Assembly (NCBI GenBank): GCA_963666505.2
Contig: CAXXXL010000001.1
Span: 496,001 to 560,000 of the forward strand
DNA length: 64,000 nt
From: JABGQS01 sp963666505
GTDB taxonomy: Bacteria > Bacillota > Clostridia > Christensenellales > SZUA-584
Direction of reading: 5' to 3'
Shown here: one piece after another, positions 50,779 to 60,643 of the stretch
Layout: each line of letters begins with the position of its first letter
Numbering within the stretch: position 1 is the stretch's first letter
Position numbers and translations under genes: made by a program
The notes under the pieces: generated by a model
What the model was told of the DNA's origin: nothing
Database searches by the model: none
What the model saw: the letters and a program-made list of their open reading frames with translations, nothing else

Positions 50779-52971
50779 ATGAGCAAGCTTATTTTTATAT
50801 CGAACCGCCTGCCGGTTACAATTAAAAAGAGGGGAAACGATTTTGAATATCAGAAAAGCATCGGAGGCCTTGCGACGGGGCTGAAAAGCTATCATGAACA
50901 TAAAAACAGCATATGGGCCGGCTGGCCTGGGCTTACTATCGACGAGATTTCGGGCGAAGAGGAGGCAAGGGTTGAAAAAACGTTGATGGATGACTACAAG
51001 TGTTTGCCTGTTTTTATGAGCGAATGTGATGTAGAGCAGTTTTATCATGGCTTCTGCAACAAGACGATATGGCCGCTTTTTCATTACTTTACAAATAAAA
51101 CTGAATATGACGAAGAGCTTTGGGAGTCTTATAAAAATGTGAATACGCTTTTCTTCAACAAAGTTGAGCCGATAATAGAAAACAACGACACTATCTGGAT
51201 TCATGATTATCAGCTTATGCTGCTTCCGGGGATGATAAAGGAAAGATTTCCTAAAACGAAGATAGGATTCTTCCTTCATATACCGTTCCCGTCATTCGAG
51301 ATTTTCCGCCTTATGGTATGGCGCGAAGAGATATTGAACGGACTGCTGGGAGCCGACCTCATCGGTTTTCATACATACGATTATGTGCGTCATTTTCTCA
51401 GCAGCGTACGCAGGCTCCTTGGGTATGAAAACAACCTTAACCGCATTACATATGAGGACAGGTATGTTCAGGTGGACGCATTCCCGATGGGCATAGATTA
51501 TGACAGGTTCTCTAAGGTGTATGATACACAGCAGTTCAGGGATGAAGTTAAAAAGATCGTGGATAGCACCAGCGGTGAAAAGGTTATACTGTCTATAGAC
51601 AGGCTGGACTATACAAAAGGCATACCTGAGAGGCTGATGGCTTTTGAAGAGTTCCTGCGCAGCTTCCCGGAATATAGGGGCAAGGTAAGGTTCCATCTGA
51701 TAGTTGCTCCGTCAAGGGTGGAAGTGGACTCGTATGACGACCTTAGAAGCGAGATTGCCGAGATTGTCAGTGAGATAAACGGTAAATACGGTACGGTTGA
51801 CTGGATGCCAGTGTGGTATTATTTCCAGGCGTTCTCTCAGGAGAGCCTCATTGCGCTGTATAAGTATTCCGACGTGCTGCTGGTAACTCCGCTGAGGGAC
51901 GGCATGAACCTTGTTGCGAAGGAATATATTGCCGCAAGGACGGATATGGAAGGCATGGTGGTGATAAGCGAGACTGCCGGCGCAGCAAGCGAGATAGGCG
52001 AAGCGGTGGTCGTAAACGCAAACGACTTGTGTGCTATATCCCAGGGTATAAAAAAAGCGCTGGAGATGACGCCGGAAGAAAAGAAAGCTATAAACAACGT
52101 TCTTCACAAGAGGCTGAAAAGATATAATGTGGATTTCTGGGCGGATGAGTTTATTAAAGCGATCGACCAGAGCGTGACCAGTACAAACCGTGTCGTTACA
52201 AAGAGCATAGAAAAAAAGAACAGCCTTGTAGTGGATGCATATAAAAAAGCGAAGAAGCGCATTATATTCCTTGATTACGACGGAACGCTGGTGGGCTTTA
52301 AATCCATACCGCAGCAGGCAAAGCCGGATACTGAGCTAAAGAAGCTGCTTTACAGGCTTATAGAAGACCCTGAGAATACGGTAGTTATCGTTTCGGGCAG
52401 GGACAGGTATACTCTTGAAGAATGGCTGGGAGATTTGCGTATGCACATGCTCGCCGCCCATGGACTATGGCACCGTACCCCAGACGGGGAATGGGTGATG
52501 ACAGCAGCGCTGGACAACAGCTGGAAGGATACCGTAGCGAATATTATGCAGATGTATGTGGACAGGATGCCGGGCGCACTCATTGAGGAAAAGGATTATT
52601 CTCTGGCTTTCCACTACCGTCAGTGTGAACCGGACATGGTCGCCGTAAAGCTTGGAGAAGTGAGGGCGGCGCTTTCGTCGGTCATAAATTCAATGAGCCT
52701 GAGTATTCAGGAGGGCAACAAGGTGCTTGAGGTTAAGGACAGCAGGGTAGACAAAGGGCACAGCGCATCTTCGTTCTTCTATAACAAGGACTATGACTTT
52801 ATACTGGGTGTAGGAGATGACCATACTGATGAAGATCTGTTTGCTGTTTTGCCGCAGAATGCTTTTTCCATTAAAATTGGGATAGGCAACACAAAGGCGA
52901 AGTACAGACTGAAGTCGTGGAAGTCTATGAGGGTATTGCTTGACAGGCTTACAAAACCAAAGGATGTATAA
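50779..52971 (+). CDS. Bifunctional trehalose-6-phosphate synthase/phosphatase
   Basis: A 730-residue fusion. The N-terminal GT20 synthase (about 1-465; FISNRLPVTIKK, WIHDYQLMLLPGM, DRLDYTKGIPERL, RDGMNLVAKEY) joins UDP-glucose and glucose 6-phosphate. The C-terminal HAD phosphatase (about 490-730; FLDYDGTLVGF with Asp499/Asp501, SGRDRYTLEEW, GVGDDHTDEDLF) removes phosphate to give trehalose. I start at ATG 50779 behind AAAAAGGAG; an in-frame ATG ten codons earlier is likely inside the leader. It heads an operon with a GH65 phosphorylase and a beta-phosphoglucomutase. Confidence 0.95.
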   Translation: MSKLIFISNRLPVTIKKRGNDFEYQKSIGGLATGLKSYHEHKNSIWAGWPGLTIDEISGEEEARVEKTLMDDYKCLPVFMSECDVEQFYHGFCNKTIWPLFHYFTNKTEYDEELWESYKNVNTLFFNKVEPIIENNDTIWIHDYQLMLLPGMIKERFPKTKIGFFLHIPFPSFEIFRLMVWREEILNGLLGADLIGFHTYDYVRHFLSSVRRLLGYENNLNRITYEDRYVQVDAFPMGIDYDRFSKVYDTQQFRDEVKKIVDSTSGEKVILSIDRLDYTKGIPERLMAFEEFLRSFPEYRGKVRFHLIVAPSRVEVDSYDDLRSEIAEIVSEINGKYGTVDWMPVWYYFQAFSQESLIALYKYSDVLLVTPLRDGMNLVAKEYIAARTDMEGMVVISETAGAASEIGEAVVVNANDLCAISQGIKKALEMTPEEKKAINNVLHKRLKRYNVDFWADEFIKAIDQSVTSTNRVVTKSIEKKNSLVVDAYKKAKKRIIFLDYDGTLVGFKSIPQQAKPDTELKKLLYRLIEDPENTVVIVSGRDRYTLEEWLGDLRMHMLAAHGLWHRTPDGEWVMTAALDNSWKDTVANIMQMYVDRMPGALIEEKDYSLAFHYRQCEPDMVAVKLGEVRAALSSVINSMSLSIQEGNKVLEVKDSRVDKGHSASSFFYNKDYDFILGVGDDHTDEDLFAVLPQNAFSIKIGIGNTKAKYRLKSWKSMRVLLDRLTKPKDV

Positions 52972-52987
52972 AAGGTGAGAGGGTGTA

Positions 52988-55279
52988 ATGACAAAATTTT
53001 CGGTTTTTGAAAAAAACGAGATCAAGCTTGATAATGAAGAGCTTTTACTTAACGAAGCTCTTTTTCACAATGCCAACGGGTATATCGGGGTTAGATCGGC
53101 GTTTGAAGAGGGATACCCGAAGGAGTATAAAACTGTCCGCGGACAGTATATAAACGGCTTTTATAACTTTGTTATAGCCAAGCAGGCTGAGAACCTTTAC
53201 GGGCTGGTGCAGGAGAAGCAGACGATGCTGAACGTGGCGGACACGCAGTCGGTCACGATCTACTTTGATGATGAGCAGTTCAGCATGTTTTCGGGCACCG
53301 TACTGGAGGGCAGACGATGGGTGGATATGGATAAAGGCATCACGGGCCGGAAGGTTTTGTGGCGCTCTCCGCTTGGCAAAGAGGTCGAAATTGAGATCAT
53401 CAGGATGGCGTCTTTTCATCAGCTTTCACTGTTTACGATAGAATATCATATAACCTCGAAGAATTTTGCCGGGGATGTGATGATACAATCGGTACACAAT
53501 GGAAACGTTACGAACTTTTTTGATCCGTTTGACCCAAGAACAGCGGATATAGGAATCCAGCATCTTGTTCCGACGGAGTGTAATATACAATACGGTTCTT
53601 CGTTTATTACGTCGAAGACGACACTCTCCGGGCTTACCGTGTGCAGCTGCGTAAAGAATTTTCTGTCGGGTGAAACCGAGAGACAGTTCATAGTTGACGA
53701 CAACAACGCACAGTGTCAGATGGTCACTAACATCGAGCCGGCAGAGACGGCAAAGTTTATAAAGTACAGCATTTTTGCAGATTCACTGCGTGTCCCTGAC
53801 TGTAAAGCGCACGCTGCGGCAGAGATGAAAAAAGCGCTGTCTGTTTCACTGCAGGAGCTGTATCAGTATCAGGAGGATTATCTGACGGACTATTGGGATA
53901 ATTGTTATGTTGAGATAGAGGGGGATGACGAGCTGGGAACAGCTCTGAAATATAATCAGTTCCAGCTTATTCAATCTGTCAGCAAGGACGAACACGGGAA
54001 TATTTCGCCTAAAGGCCTTAGCGGTGAAGGGTATGAGGGGCACTATTTCTGGGATTCGGAGATGTATATACAGCCGTTCTTCACCGTGACAAACCCAGAC
54101 ATTACAAAGAACCTTATCGAAAACAGGTATAAAGCTCTGGAATACGCAAGGCAGAATGCTAAGATACTCGGGCACAAAAAGGGCGCTCTGTATCCCTGGA
54201 GAACTATAATGGGCAAGGAGTGCTCCGGTTATTTCCCGGCAGGCTCTGCACAGTATCACATCAATGGTGACATCGCATACGCTATAGTCGCTTATTACCT
54301 TGCTTCGGATGACGAAGAGCTTATCATAAACAAAGGGGCAGAGATAATATTCGAGACCGCAAGGCTTTGGATAGACGTCGGCAACTTCTATGACGGCGAG
54401 TTCCATATCAACGATGTGACTGGGCCGGACGAGTATTCGTGTATAGTAAATAATAACTATTATACTAACGCTATTGCGCAGTATCATTTGAGATGGGCCG
54501 TGAAGCTTTATTACGAATTTAGGAAGAACCCGGATTTCAGAAGGATGATGAGGGATATACACTTCAAACACGAAGAGATCAATGAGTTTAAAAAGGCTGC
54601 AAAGAGGATGCTTCTGCCGTATGACAAGGCGCTTGGTATCAATCCGCAGGACGATGCGTTTTTAGGTAAAAAGCGGTGGGACTTATCGACAATACCAAAA
54701 AAAGATTTTCCGCTTCTTCTGCACTATCACCCGCTTCATCTATACAGACATCAGGTGTGCAAGCAGGCGGACACCGTGCTGGCGCATTTTGTGTTGGAGG
54801 ATGTGCAGCCGATTGAGACTATTCGCAAATCGTTCGAGTATTACGAGAAAATAACTACGCACGATTCTTCGCTTTCGGAGTGCATATATGGAATCGTTGC
54901 TGCTAAGCTTGGCTTGAAGGACAAGGCGGTCAGGTATTTTGGCAACTCGACAAAGCTTGATATCCTTAATCTTCACTCTAATACTAAAGATGGCATACAT
55001 ACTGCCAATATGGGCGGCAACTATATGTCTATCGTATACGGTTTCGGCGGGTTCAGGCTGAAAGAGAGCGGTATACATTTTGCGCCTATGCTGCCAAAGA
55101 AATGGACAAGCTATAGGTTTAGGATAAGTTACGGCGGCTCGAGGATAATAGTCGGAGTGGACAAGGAAAAATGTACGTTCTTTCTTGAATATGGGCTGCC
55201 TAAAAAAATAACGGTATATGATAAGGATTACATACTTGAGAACACGCTTACGGTAAAACTGAATGGGAGAACGGGCTGA
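52988..55279 (+). CDS. GH65 disaccharide phosphorylase, probably trehalose phosphorylase
   Basis: A 763-residue glycoside hydrolase family 65 protein. It has an N-terminal beta-sandwich (about 1-270), an (alpha/alpha)6 barrel with EGHYFWDSEMYIQPF, HINGDIAYA and the general acid Glu482 in NDVTGPDEYS, then HQVCKQADTVL and a C-terminal beta domain. GH65 inverting phosphorylases release beta-glucose 1-phosphate from trehalose, maltose, kojibiose and others. Position between a trehalose synthase/phosphatase and a beta-phosphoglucomutase makes trehalose the best guess, but sequence alone does not fix the substrate. Its stop overlaps the start of the next gene. Confidence 0.9.
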   Translation: MTKFSVFEKNEIKLDNEELLLNEALFHNANGYIGVRSAFEEGYPKEYKTVRGQYINGFYNFVIAKQAENLYGLVQEKQTMLNVADTQSVTIYFDDEQFSMFSGTVLEGRRWVDMDKGITGRKVLWRSPLGKEVEIEIIRMASFHQLSLFTIEYHITSKNFAGDVMIQSVHNGNVTNFFDPFDPRTADIGIQHLVPTECNIQYGSSFITSKTTLSGLTVCSCVKNFLSGETERQFIVDDNNAQCQMVTNIEPAETAKFIKYSIFADSLRVPDCKAHAAAEMKKALSVSLQELYQYQEDYLTDYWDNCYVEIEGDDELGTALKYNQFQLIQSVSKDEHGNISPKGLSGEGYEGHYFWDSEMYIQPFFTVTNPDITKNLIENRYKALEYARQNAKILGHKKGALYPWRTIMGKECSGYFPAGSAQYHINGDIAYAIVAYYLASDDEELIINKGAEIIFETARLWIDVGNFYDGEFHINDVTGPDEYSCIVNNNYYTNAIAQYHLRWAVKLYYEFRKNPDFRRMMRDIHFKHEEINEFKKAAKRMLLPYDKALGINPQDDAFLGKKRWDLSTIPKKDFPLLLHYHPLHLYRHQVCKQADTVLAHFVLEDVQPIETIRKSFEYYEKITTHDSSLSECIYGIVAAKLGLKDKAVRYFGNSTKLDILNLHSNTKDGIHTANMGGNYMSIVYGFGGFRLKESGIHFAPMLPKKWTSYRFRISYGGSRIIVGVDKEKCTFFLEYGLPKKITVYDKDYILENTLTVKLNGRTG

Positions 55280-55914
55280 TGAATTACAGGGCAGTTATAT
55301 TTGACCTGGACGGTGTGCTTTGCAGCACAGATAAGTTTCACTACACCGCATGGCGCAAAATAGCGGCAGACCTTGGGATGCAGTTTAACAAGGATATCAA
55401 CAACAGGCTGCGCGGTGTGGGAAGGATGGAGAGCTTTGAGATCATACTCGAAGTGAACCGAAGAGAAATGACGGAAAAACAGAAACGTTATTATATCAGT
55501 AAAAAGAACAGCATGTATGTGCATATGCTCAAAGACATGTCGCCAGATGACGTGGACGGCGACGTCCGACTTACGCTGACGACGCTGCGAAACTACGGTA
55601 TCAAAACGGCTGTTGGTTCTTCCAGCCGCAACGCAAAGCTGATACTTAAAAAAACAGGGCTGAGAAAGTATTTCGATGCGGTTTCGGACGGCACGAACAT
55701 CAGCAGACCAAAGCCGGACCCTGAAGTGTTTATAAAGGCGGCAAAATTCATCGGCGTGCCGGCAAAGGAATGTATAGTGGTCGAGGACGCAGTTGCGGGG
55801 ATAGACGCAGCCGTAAACGCTGGAATGGACAGCGCAGCTATAGGCAGCGCCGCCGGCTATGAAGCATCAACGTATTCGCTTGGAGAATTGTCTGATCTGC
55901 TAAGGTATATTTGA
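55279..55914 (+). CDS. pgmB: Beta-phosphoglucomutase
   Basis: A 211-residue HAD-superfamily mutase converting beta-glucose 1-phosphate to glucose 6-phosphate. Nucleophile Asp9 and acid/base Asp11 in VIFDLDGVL, cap-domain TDKFHYTAWRKIA, motif II SSSRNAKLIL, motif III KPDPEVFIKAA and VVEDAVAGIDAAVNAG are as in the family. It directly uses the product of the GH65 enzyme, which its start overlaps. Confidence 0.93.
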   Translation: MNYRAVIFDLDGVLCSTDKFHYTAWRKIAADLGMQFNKDINNRLRGVGRMESFEIILEVNRREMTEKQKRYYISKKNSMYVHMLKDMSPDDVDGDVRLTLTTLRNYGIKTAVGSSSRNAKLILKKTGLRKYFDAVSDGTNISRPKPDPEVFIKAAKFIGVPAKECIVVEDAVAGIDAAVNAGMDSAAIGSAAGYEASTYSLGELSDLLRYI

Positions 55915-55940
55915 GCCTTTAAAGGTATTTCCCGCAGTAT

Positions 55941-55961
55941 AAAAAACGCCGCATTGCGGCG
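55941..55961 (-). terminator. Terminator of the minus-strand methyltransferase unit
   Basis: CGCCGC/GCGGCG stem (55947-55952, 55956-55961) with six T on the minus strand (55941-55946). The plus strand has no clear T run, so pgmB may read into it. Confidence 0.75.
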
Positions 55962-55969
55962 CAGTTATT

Positions 55970-56560
55970 TCAGGCGCCAAGAGTTGGCTTGAACACGTAC
56001 CACGAAGCTTTTGGCCCAACGTTATATATCTGCAGGTCTTTTGCGAACTCTTTGAGTTCTTTTTTTGCGTTTTTGACAAAGCCGAAGTAGTTACCGCCCT
56101 CCATAAACTCGATTATATCCGTGAATAGCGCCCTTTTTTCGTTATAGTCGTATATAATAACGAGCTCTTTTGTGACACGGCTCATCTCGGTGTACATTTT
56201 CTTTCGCTCGTCTTCTTTCAGACCGTGGGCAACGTATGACGATATTGAAACGTCGAAGCTGTTGTCTTCAAAGGGCAAGCCTCTAAGAACATCTGCATTT
56301 ATGTATGTGATGTTGCGCATGCCCTGCTTTTTTATAGCGGTATCAAGCATTTTTTTGGCGGGGTCCACGCAGGTGGGAGCAAAACCGCGCTGCTCGAGCA
56401 CGTCGCAGAGAGCGCCTGTTCCGCAGCCGACATCGAGCACGCTCTTGTAGCGCCCGATGCTGAGGACGCCCTTCATATCGTCGAGCACGGCAACGAATCT
56501 TTTCTTCTGATTTTCATAAAACCTGCCGTATACCGGAGCTATTATATTGAATACATCCAT
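55970..56560 (-). CDS. Class I SAM-dependent methyltransferase
   Basis: A 196-residue methyltransferase with the SAM-binding motif VLDVGCGTGALCDVLEQRG (about residues 38-56), CVDPAKKMLDTA (motif II) and INADVLRGLPFEDNSFDVSI (post-motif). Of the UbiE/MenG-like type; the substrate is not evident. It follows the MscS gene on the minus strand by 19 bases, probably the same transcript. Confidence 0.85.
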   Translation of the reverse strand: MDVFNIIAPVYGRFYENQKKRFVAVLDDMKGVLSIGRYKSVLDVGCGTGALCDVLEQRGFAPTCVDPAKKMLDTAIKKQGMRNITYINADVLRGLPFEDNSFDVSISSYVAHGLKEDERKKMYTEMSRVTKELVIIYDYNEKRALFTDIIEFMEGGNYFGFVKNAKKELKEFAKDLQIYNVGPKASWYVFKPTLGA

Positions 56561-56579
56561 GCCCTTTATACCTTCGTAG

Positions 56580-57617
56580 TTATTTCTCCAGATAGAGCGT
56601 CTGGGTTGGGAATGCGAACTCTAGGCCGAGGCTGTCGAACTTTTCTTTTAACTTGACGTTGATCTGGTGATGGATATCCATATATACGTTGTAGTCCTGG
56701 CTGAGAACGTAATATACTACCTCGAAATTGAGACTGAAGTCTGCAAATTCTTTGAAGTGCGCTCTGTCAAAGGTTGTTTTTTCGACGCTGAGTATTATAT
56801 CTTTTATTATACCGGGGATTTCCCGCAGGCGTTCTGCCGGCGTGTTGTATGTGACTCCTATTGTGAAAAGTATCCTGCGGCTTTCCATCCGCTTATAGTT
56901 TCTAATACGTGAGTTGGTAAGGTCTTTATTGGAGAATATAAGCTGCTCGCCGCTAAGGCTGCGCACACGTGTCGTTTTTATACCGATATGCTCGACTGTA
57001 CCCATTTGCTCGCCGACGACTATGAAATCGTCAATCTCGAACGGGCGGTCGAAGAATATCGTTACGAAGCTGAAAAGGTCTTCAAGTATTGCTTGTGCGG
57101 CAAAAGCTATTGCTATGCCGCCTATCCCGAGGCTGGCTACAATAGTCGTTATCTTTACGCCGATGTTGTCTAGGAACAGCAGCAAGGCGACAGTCCATAT
57201 CAATATTTTGATAACAACAGCTATCCATTTTATAGACTGCTTTTTTTCAGTCTTCTTTTCAAGAAACTTGTTGAAGATAAAGATGAAGATGGAGGAGACC
57301 ACCATTGCGCCGAAGACTGCAACGAAAGCAAGCATGGTGTAATTGGCGACTTTCTGCAACCCGTCGCTGACAGTCAGCCAGTAAAGGTTGAAATATAAAG
57401 CGGCTGCAAAGAGAATAGGCATCATGTATCTCTTGAAGGTGCGGACAAGCATATCGTCGAGCGTAGTGGGCGTTTTTTTGGCCCATGCCGCAAGGCGCTT
57501 TATAACGACAATTCTAAGCACTATCAAGATAAGGATGCATAATGCCAGCGCTCCAAGAAAAATGATATAGTCAAGCATCGTATTGTTCCAAAACACAGTA
57601 TCAAAAAAAACTTTCAA
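56580..57617 (-). CDS. MscS-type mechanosensitive ion channel
   Basis: A 345-residue small-conductance channel. Membrane helices lie near residues 18-38, 68-88, 97-120 and 145-165. The pore-lining helix and beta domain are seen in GIGGIAIAFAAQAILEDLFS and DRPFEIDDFIVVGEQMGTVE. A cytoplasmic C-terminal domain follows. I start it at TTG 57617, 5 bases after AGGAGGT. An ATG 19 codons further upstream would put this perfect ribosome site inside the gene. It should protect the cell in osmotic downshock, fitting the neighbouring trehalose genes on the other strand. Confidence 0.88.
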   Translation of the reverse strand: MKVFFDTVFWNNTMLDYIIFLGALALCILILIVLRIVVIKRLAAWAKKTPTTLDDMLVRTFKRYMMPILFAAALYFNLYWLTVSDGLQKVANYTMLAFVAVFGAMVVSSIFIFIFNKFLEKKTEKKQSIKWIAVVIKILIWTVALLLFLDNIGVKITTIVASLGIGGIAIAFAAQAILEDLFSFVTIFFDRPFEIDDFIVVGEQMGTVEHIGIKTTRVRSLSGEQLIFSNKDLTNSRIRNYKRMESRRILFTIGVTYNTPAERLREIPGIIKDIILSVEKTTFDRAHFKEFADFSLNFEVVYYVLSQDYNVYMDIHHQINVKLKEKFDSLGLEFAFPTQTLYLEK

Positions 57618-57703
57618 AACTACCTCCTGAAAATTTGCTATAAACAGTTTATCATAACAAAGAGCGCCGGGCAAATGGATTAGATATTCGGCGGCGCTGG
57701 CGG

Positions 57704-58441
57704 CTAAACGTGCTGATGTGACTTGCGATTTGCCCTTTGATTAGCAAACGGAGCCATCATCAGCGTAACGATAACCATCATAAACGCTGTGAACGCTATA
57801 AAATACCATGGCTGAGCGATGCTTATTTTGACGTGGCCGGGTATTTTTGTAACGTAGAAATAGTTGCTTGCCAACAGCGAATTAATGCCCAGCATAACCA
57901 GTGACATTGAGAATATTATGCCGAGCAGCACTTTTAGATTTGCATGAGGGCGGAATCTATCTCCAAAGACCCAGAGCAGCGGAACGAGCGCAAGCAGAAA
58001 GTGGCTTGAAACATAGCGCAGGTATTCGAAGCTGAAGGTGGCATATCTTCCGATGTCCGGAAAAACAAAAGCCAGAAGTGCGCCGGGCAGGCCTGCTGCG
58101 TAACAGAACGTCTTTAATTTAGAGCTGCCGCTGAAAACTGCAATCGGCTCTATGAACAGCATCAACCTGCAAAGCTGGAGGGGGAGGTCTTCTGAGATGC
58201 TGAAGCTGCTGTATTCCAGCAGCCATATTATCCTTGAGATTGCAAACAGGGGCATAAGGGAGGCGACAGTAATCATGAACCCTCGGCGGAGTTTTTTGCT
58301 TGCTTTACGGTAGAGGAAAACAAGTGCAGCAAAAAGGATAATAAGTATAATTAGAGTGAAGATATAGCGCAGGCCAAGTGAGCCTGAAGCATTTGCACTA
58401 AGTTTGCTTTTATATTCCCAAAAATCGTTAAGGCTTTTCAT
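57704..58441 (-). CDS. YwaF/TIGR02206 family membrane protein
   Basis: A 245-residue integral membrane protein with about six or seven helices. Family landmarks: EDLPLQLCRLMLFIEPIAV, LPGALLAFVFPDIGRYATF, FEYLRYVSSHFLLALVPL, and a short basic C-terminal tail rich in Arg and His. Function of the family is not known. It is 86 bases upstream of the MscS gene on the same strand. Confidence 0.8.
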   Translation of the reverse strand: MKSLNDFWEYKSKLSANASGSLGLRYIFTLIILIILFAALVFLYRKASKKLRRGFMITVASLMPLFAISRIIWLLEYSSFSISEDLPLQLCRLMLFIEPIAVFSGSSKLKTFCYAAGLPGALLAFVFPDIGRYATFSFEYLRYVSSHFLLALVPLLWVFGDRFRPHANLKVLLGIIFSMSLVMLGINSLLASNYFYVTKIPGHVKISIAQPWYFIAFTAFMMVIVTLMMAPFANQRANRKSHQHV

Positions 58442-58713
58442 GACCTTTCTCCGTAAACAAAGAATATCTTAATTTAACGAAGCTGTGATGTTTCCTATGA
58501 AAATTATACTGCAATCAGAAAGAAACATCAAATCCTTGGGCTTGGCACAAGGCAGCCTGGGGATAGCTGATAAATATACTGCGAAGCTATGGAGGGGGGG
58601 CATGCTTATTGCATACATTTTCATTCTGACTGGTATTATAAAAAAAATGTGTTATAATCATGTGAATATATTATTTTTGGTGGAAGAAATAATTTATTAT
58701 TTGAGGTCTAAGA

Positions 58714-60349
58714 ATGCATAAGTTTATTACAATAATAATGACGCTGATGCTTGCTATAGCATTTGCTGTGCTCATGCTCGGCGGAAGATGGACAGCAGGA
58801 GGCAAACGCAGACGATGTGGCAGGCACGCCCACTTTCCAGAGTATAGAAGGGCCGGATTCCACACCGGTAAAAACACCGATAGCAACAACACAGCCGTTT
58901 GAGAGCCAGACGCCGCTGCCAACTCAGGAAGTGCAGACAAGTACTCCGCAGACGGAGAGGCCTGTCGGAGTAGTGCGTAACAGCGGAGAGATAATTGGTA
59001 CTGGAGTGGCTTTCAGGGAAGGCCCAAGTGTTGACTCCGGGCTTATAGAGAGATTGGATCACGGAACTGTAGTACAGATTTTAAAAGTGGCTTTCAGGGA
59101 ACCAACGTTGATGCACAGTGGCATCAGGTTAAATATAACGGGAAAACCGGATATATCAACAGGATGTACGTAACGCTGGACGCTTCAATGGACGGGTATA
59201 AGCTGGATTTTGTCGGCACGATAATCAACTGTCAGAATGATGTTAACGTGAGAAGCGGGCCGAGCACCGACTCTGAGATAATCGGTGTTGCCAACAAAGG
59301 AAGCAATCTAACCATACTGCCGCAGGATATATATATTGAAGACTGGTATCAGGTAGAGTTCAACGGAGAGATCGCATATATACATGCAAACTATCTTGAC
59401 GTTTCAGCTATTGTTGAAGATGATCAGCTTTCTGATCTGACTATAAATGGCGGGAGTGCATACCCTGCATTTTCACCGAACGAATATGGCTATGTCGTAA
59501 AAGCGAGCGCAGCCAGTGTTACCATTAAGGCAAAGGCTAACGACGGCGTTGATATAGACATAGGGGGCAGCGGCAAAAGCAGCTATACTATCGATATTCC
59601 GGCAGCCGGGATGAGAACGGTTCGTATTGCGCTGGACGGAAAGATACTGTATTCCGTGTATATATCCAGAGATGTTGTTACCGTTGGGACATGGAACATT
59701 AAGCGTGGTGACGGGAACCTGCTGATGCAGGGGCGCATGGTCTATGACCAGCAGCCTGACATTATGGGGATACAGGAAGCGTACCAAGACCTTACTGCGA
59801 GCAATATAATAGACAACATCGCAAGCCTTAAAACAAGAGGGATGCCGTACACTACATTTTCGGCAACTATCAATTATTCAAGCGGTGCAAAATACGGCAA
59901 CGGTTTAATGTCTAGCTATAAGTTTAGCGGAACACGAGACTTATAAGCTTTATACAGGCGGATATGAAAAGCGGCTGATGCAGAAGATAGTCGTTAATAT
60001 AGACGGAAAGACTGTGTCTGTCTACAATACTCACTTGACGCACAACTCGACAGCAGTCAGAAAAAAGCAGTTTGCGCAGATAGTCGATATACTTGATGAA
60101 GATGAAAATGATTATATAATCCTTACAGGAGACTTTAATGCTAAAATTTCGGAGTTTTCTGTATTCAGCGACTATACTGTAGTTAACACTGAGGAGACGA
60201 AGTATTATGATTATTCAAAGAATATTATCGATGTCAGCAAGATAGACAATATCGTTGTTACAAATAATATCGATGTAATAAATTCGAGAATAGTAATAAC
60301 AAAACTTTCTGACCATTATCCCGTCTTTGCATATCTGGTATTGAATTAG
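58714..60349 (+). pseudogene. Frameshifted lipoprotein: SH3 domains + endonuclease/exonuclease/phosphatase domain
   Basis: One gene spread over three frames. Start MHKFITIIMTLMLAIA with a likely lipobox (LCSC) only after a shift near 58762. Then come a Pro/Thr-rich linker and a first SH3b domain (GVAFREGPSVDSG), broken by a missing base in the A run near 59083. It continues with VDAQWHQVKYNGKTGYINRM, a second SH3b (NVRSGPSTDSEIIG), a Cadherin-like strand domain, and an EEP nuclease/phosphatase domain (VGTWNIKRG, IMGIQEAY). That is cut by a third shift near 59935, after which TGGYEKRLMQKI, YNTHLTHNS, LTGDFNAK and LSDHYPVFAY follow. No in-frame nonsense codon is needed to explain the breaks. 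Either recent decay or base-calling errors. A TATAAT lies at 58653. Confidence 0.8.
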
Positions 60350-60371
60350 CAGATTAACTGATTTTAAAAGT

Positions 60372-60418
60372 AAGCTATAGACCCGCAGTTCGTTATCTCT
60401 GCTGGACTATAGCTTTTT
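60372..60418 (+). terminator. Long stem-loop terminator
   Basis: AAGCTATAG (60372-60380) pairs with CTATAGCTT (60407-60415). An inner CCCGCAG/CTGCTGG stem has one mismatch, and a T run ends it. The rest of the gap up to 60643 holds the next promoter and no gene. Confidence 0.7.
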
Positions 60419-60584
60419 AAAATATGATAAAGAAACGGATATGGGCAATCGTAGCTTAATGCAGTTTTACCACTACATTGGCTTTGGTGTAGAGGTGTAG
60501 AAGGTAAATTATACCTGAATATTGATTTTTATGCATATAGTACTATTTTAAAGAGTTTAAGTATAAATCAGACTGTTTCTAGTC

Positions 60585-60614
60585 TTGTAGTCGATAAATA
60601 GATTGTGATATAAT
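60585..60614 (+). promoter_or_regulatory. Promoter of the sulfatase-like genes
   Basis: TTGTAG (60585-60590), 18-base spacer, TGATATAAT extended -10 (TATAAT at 60609-60614). Confidence 0.65.
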
Positions 60615-60643
60615 GTACGAAAATGACTCGACAAGGTGAAAAC

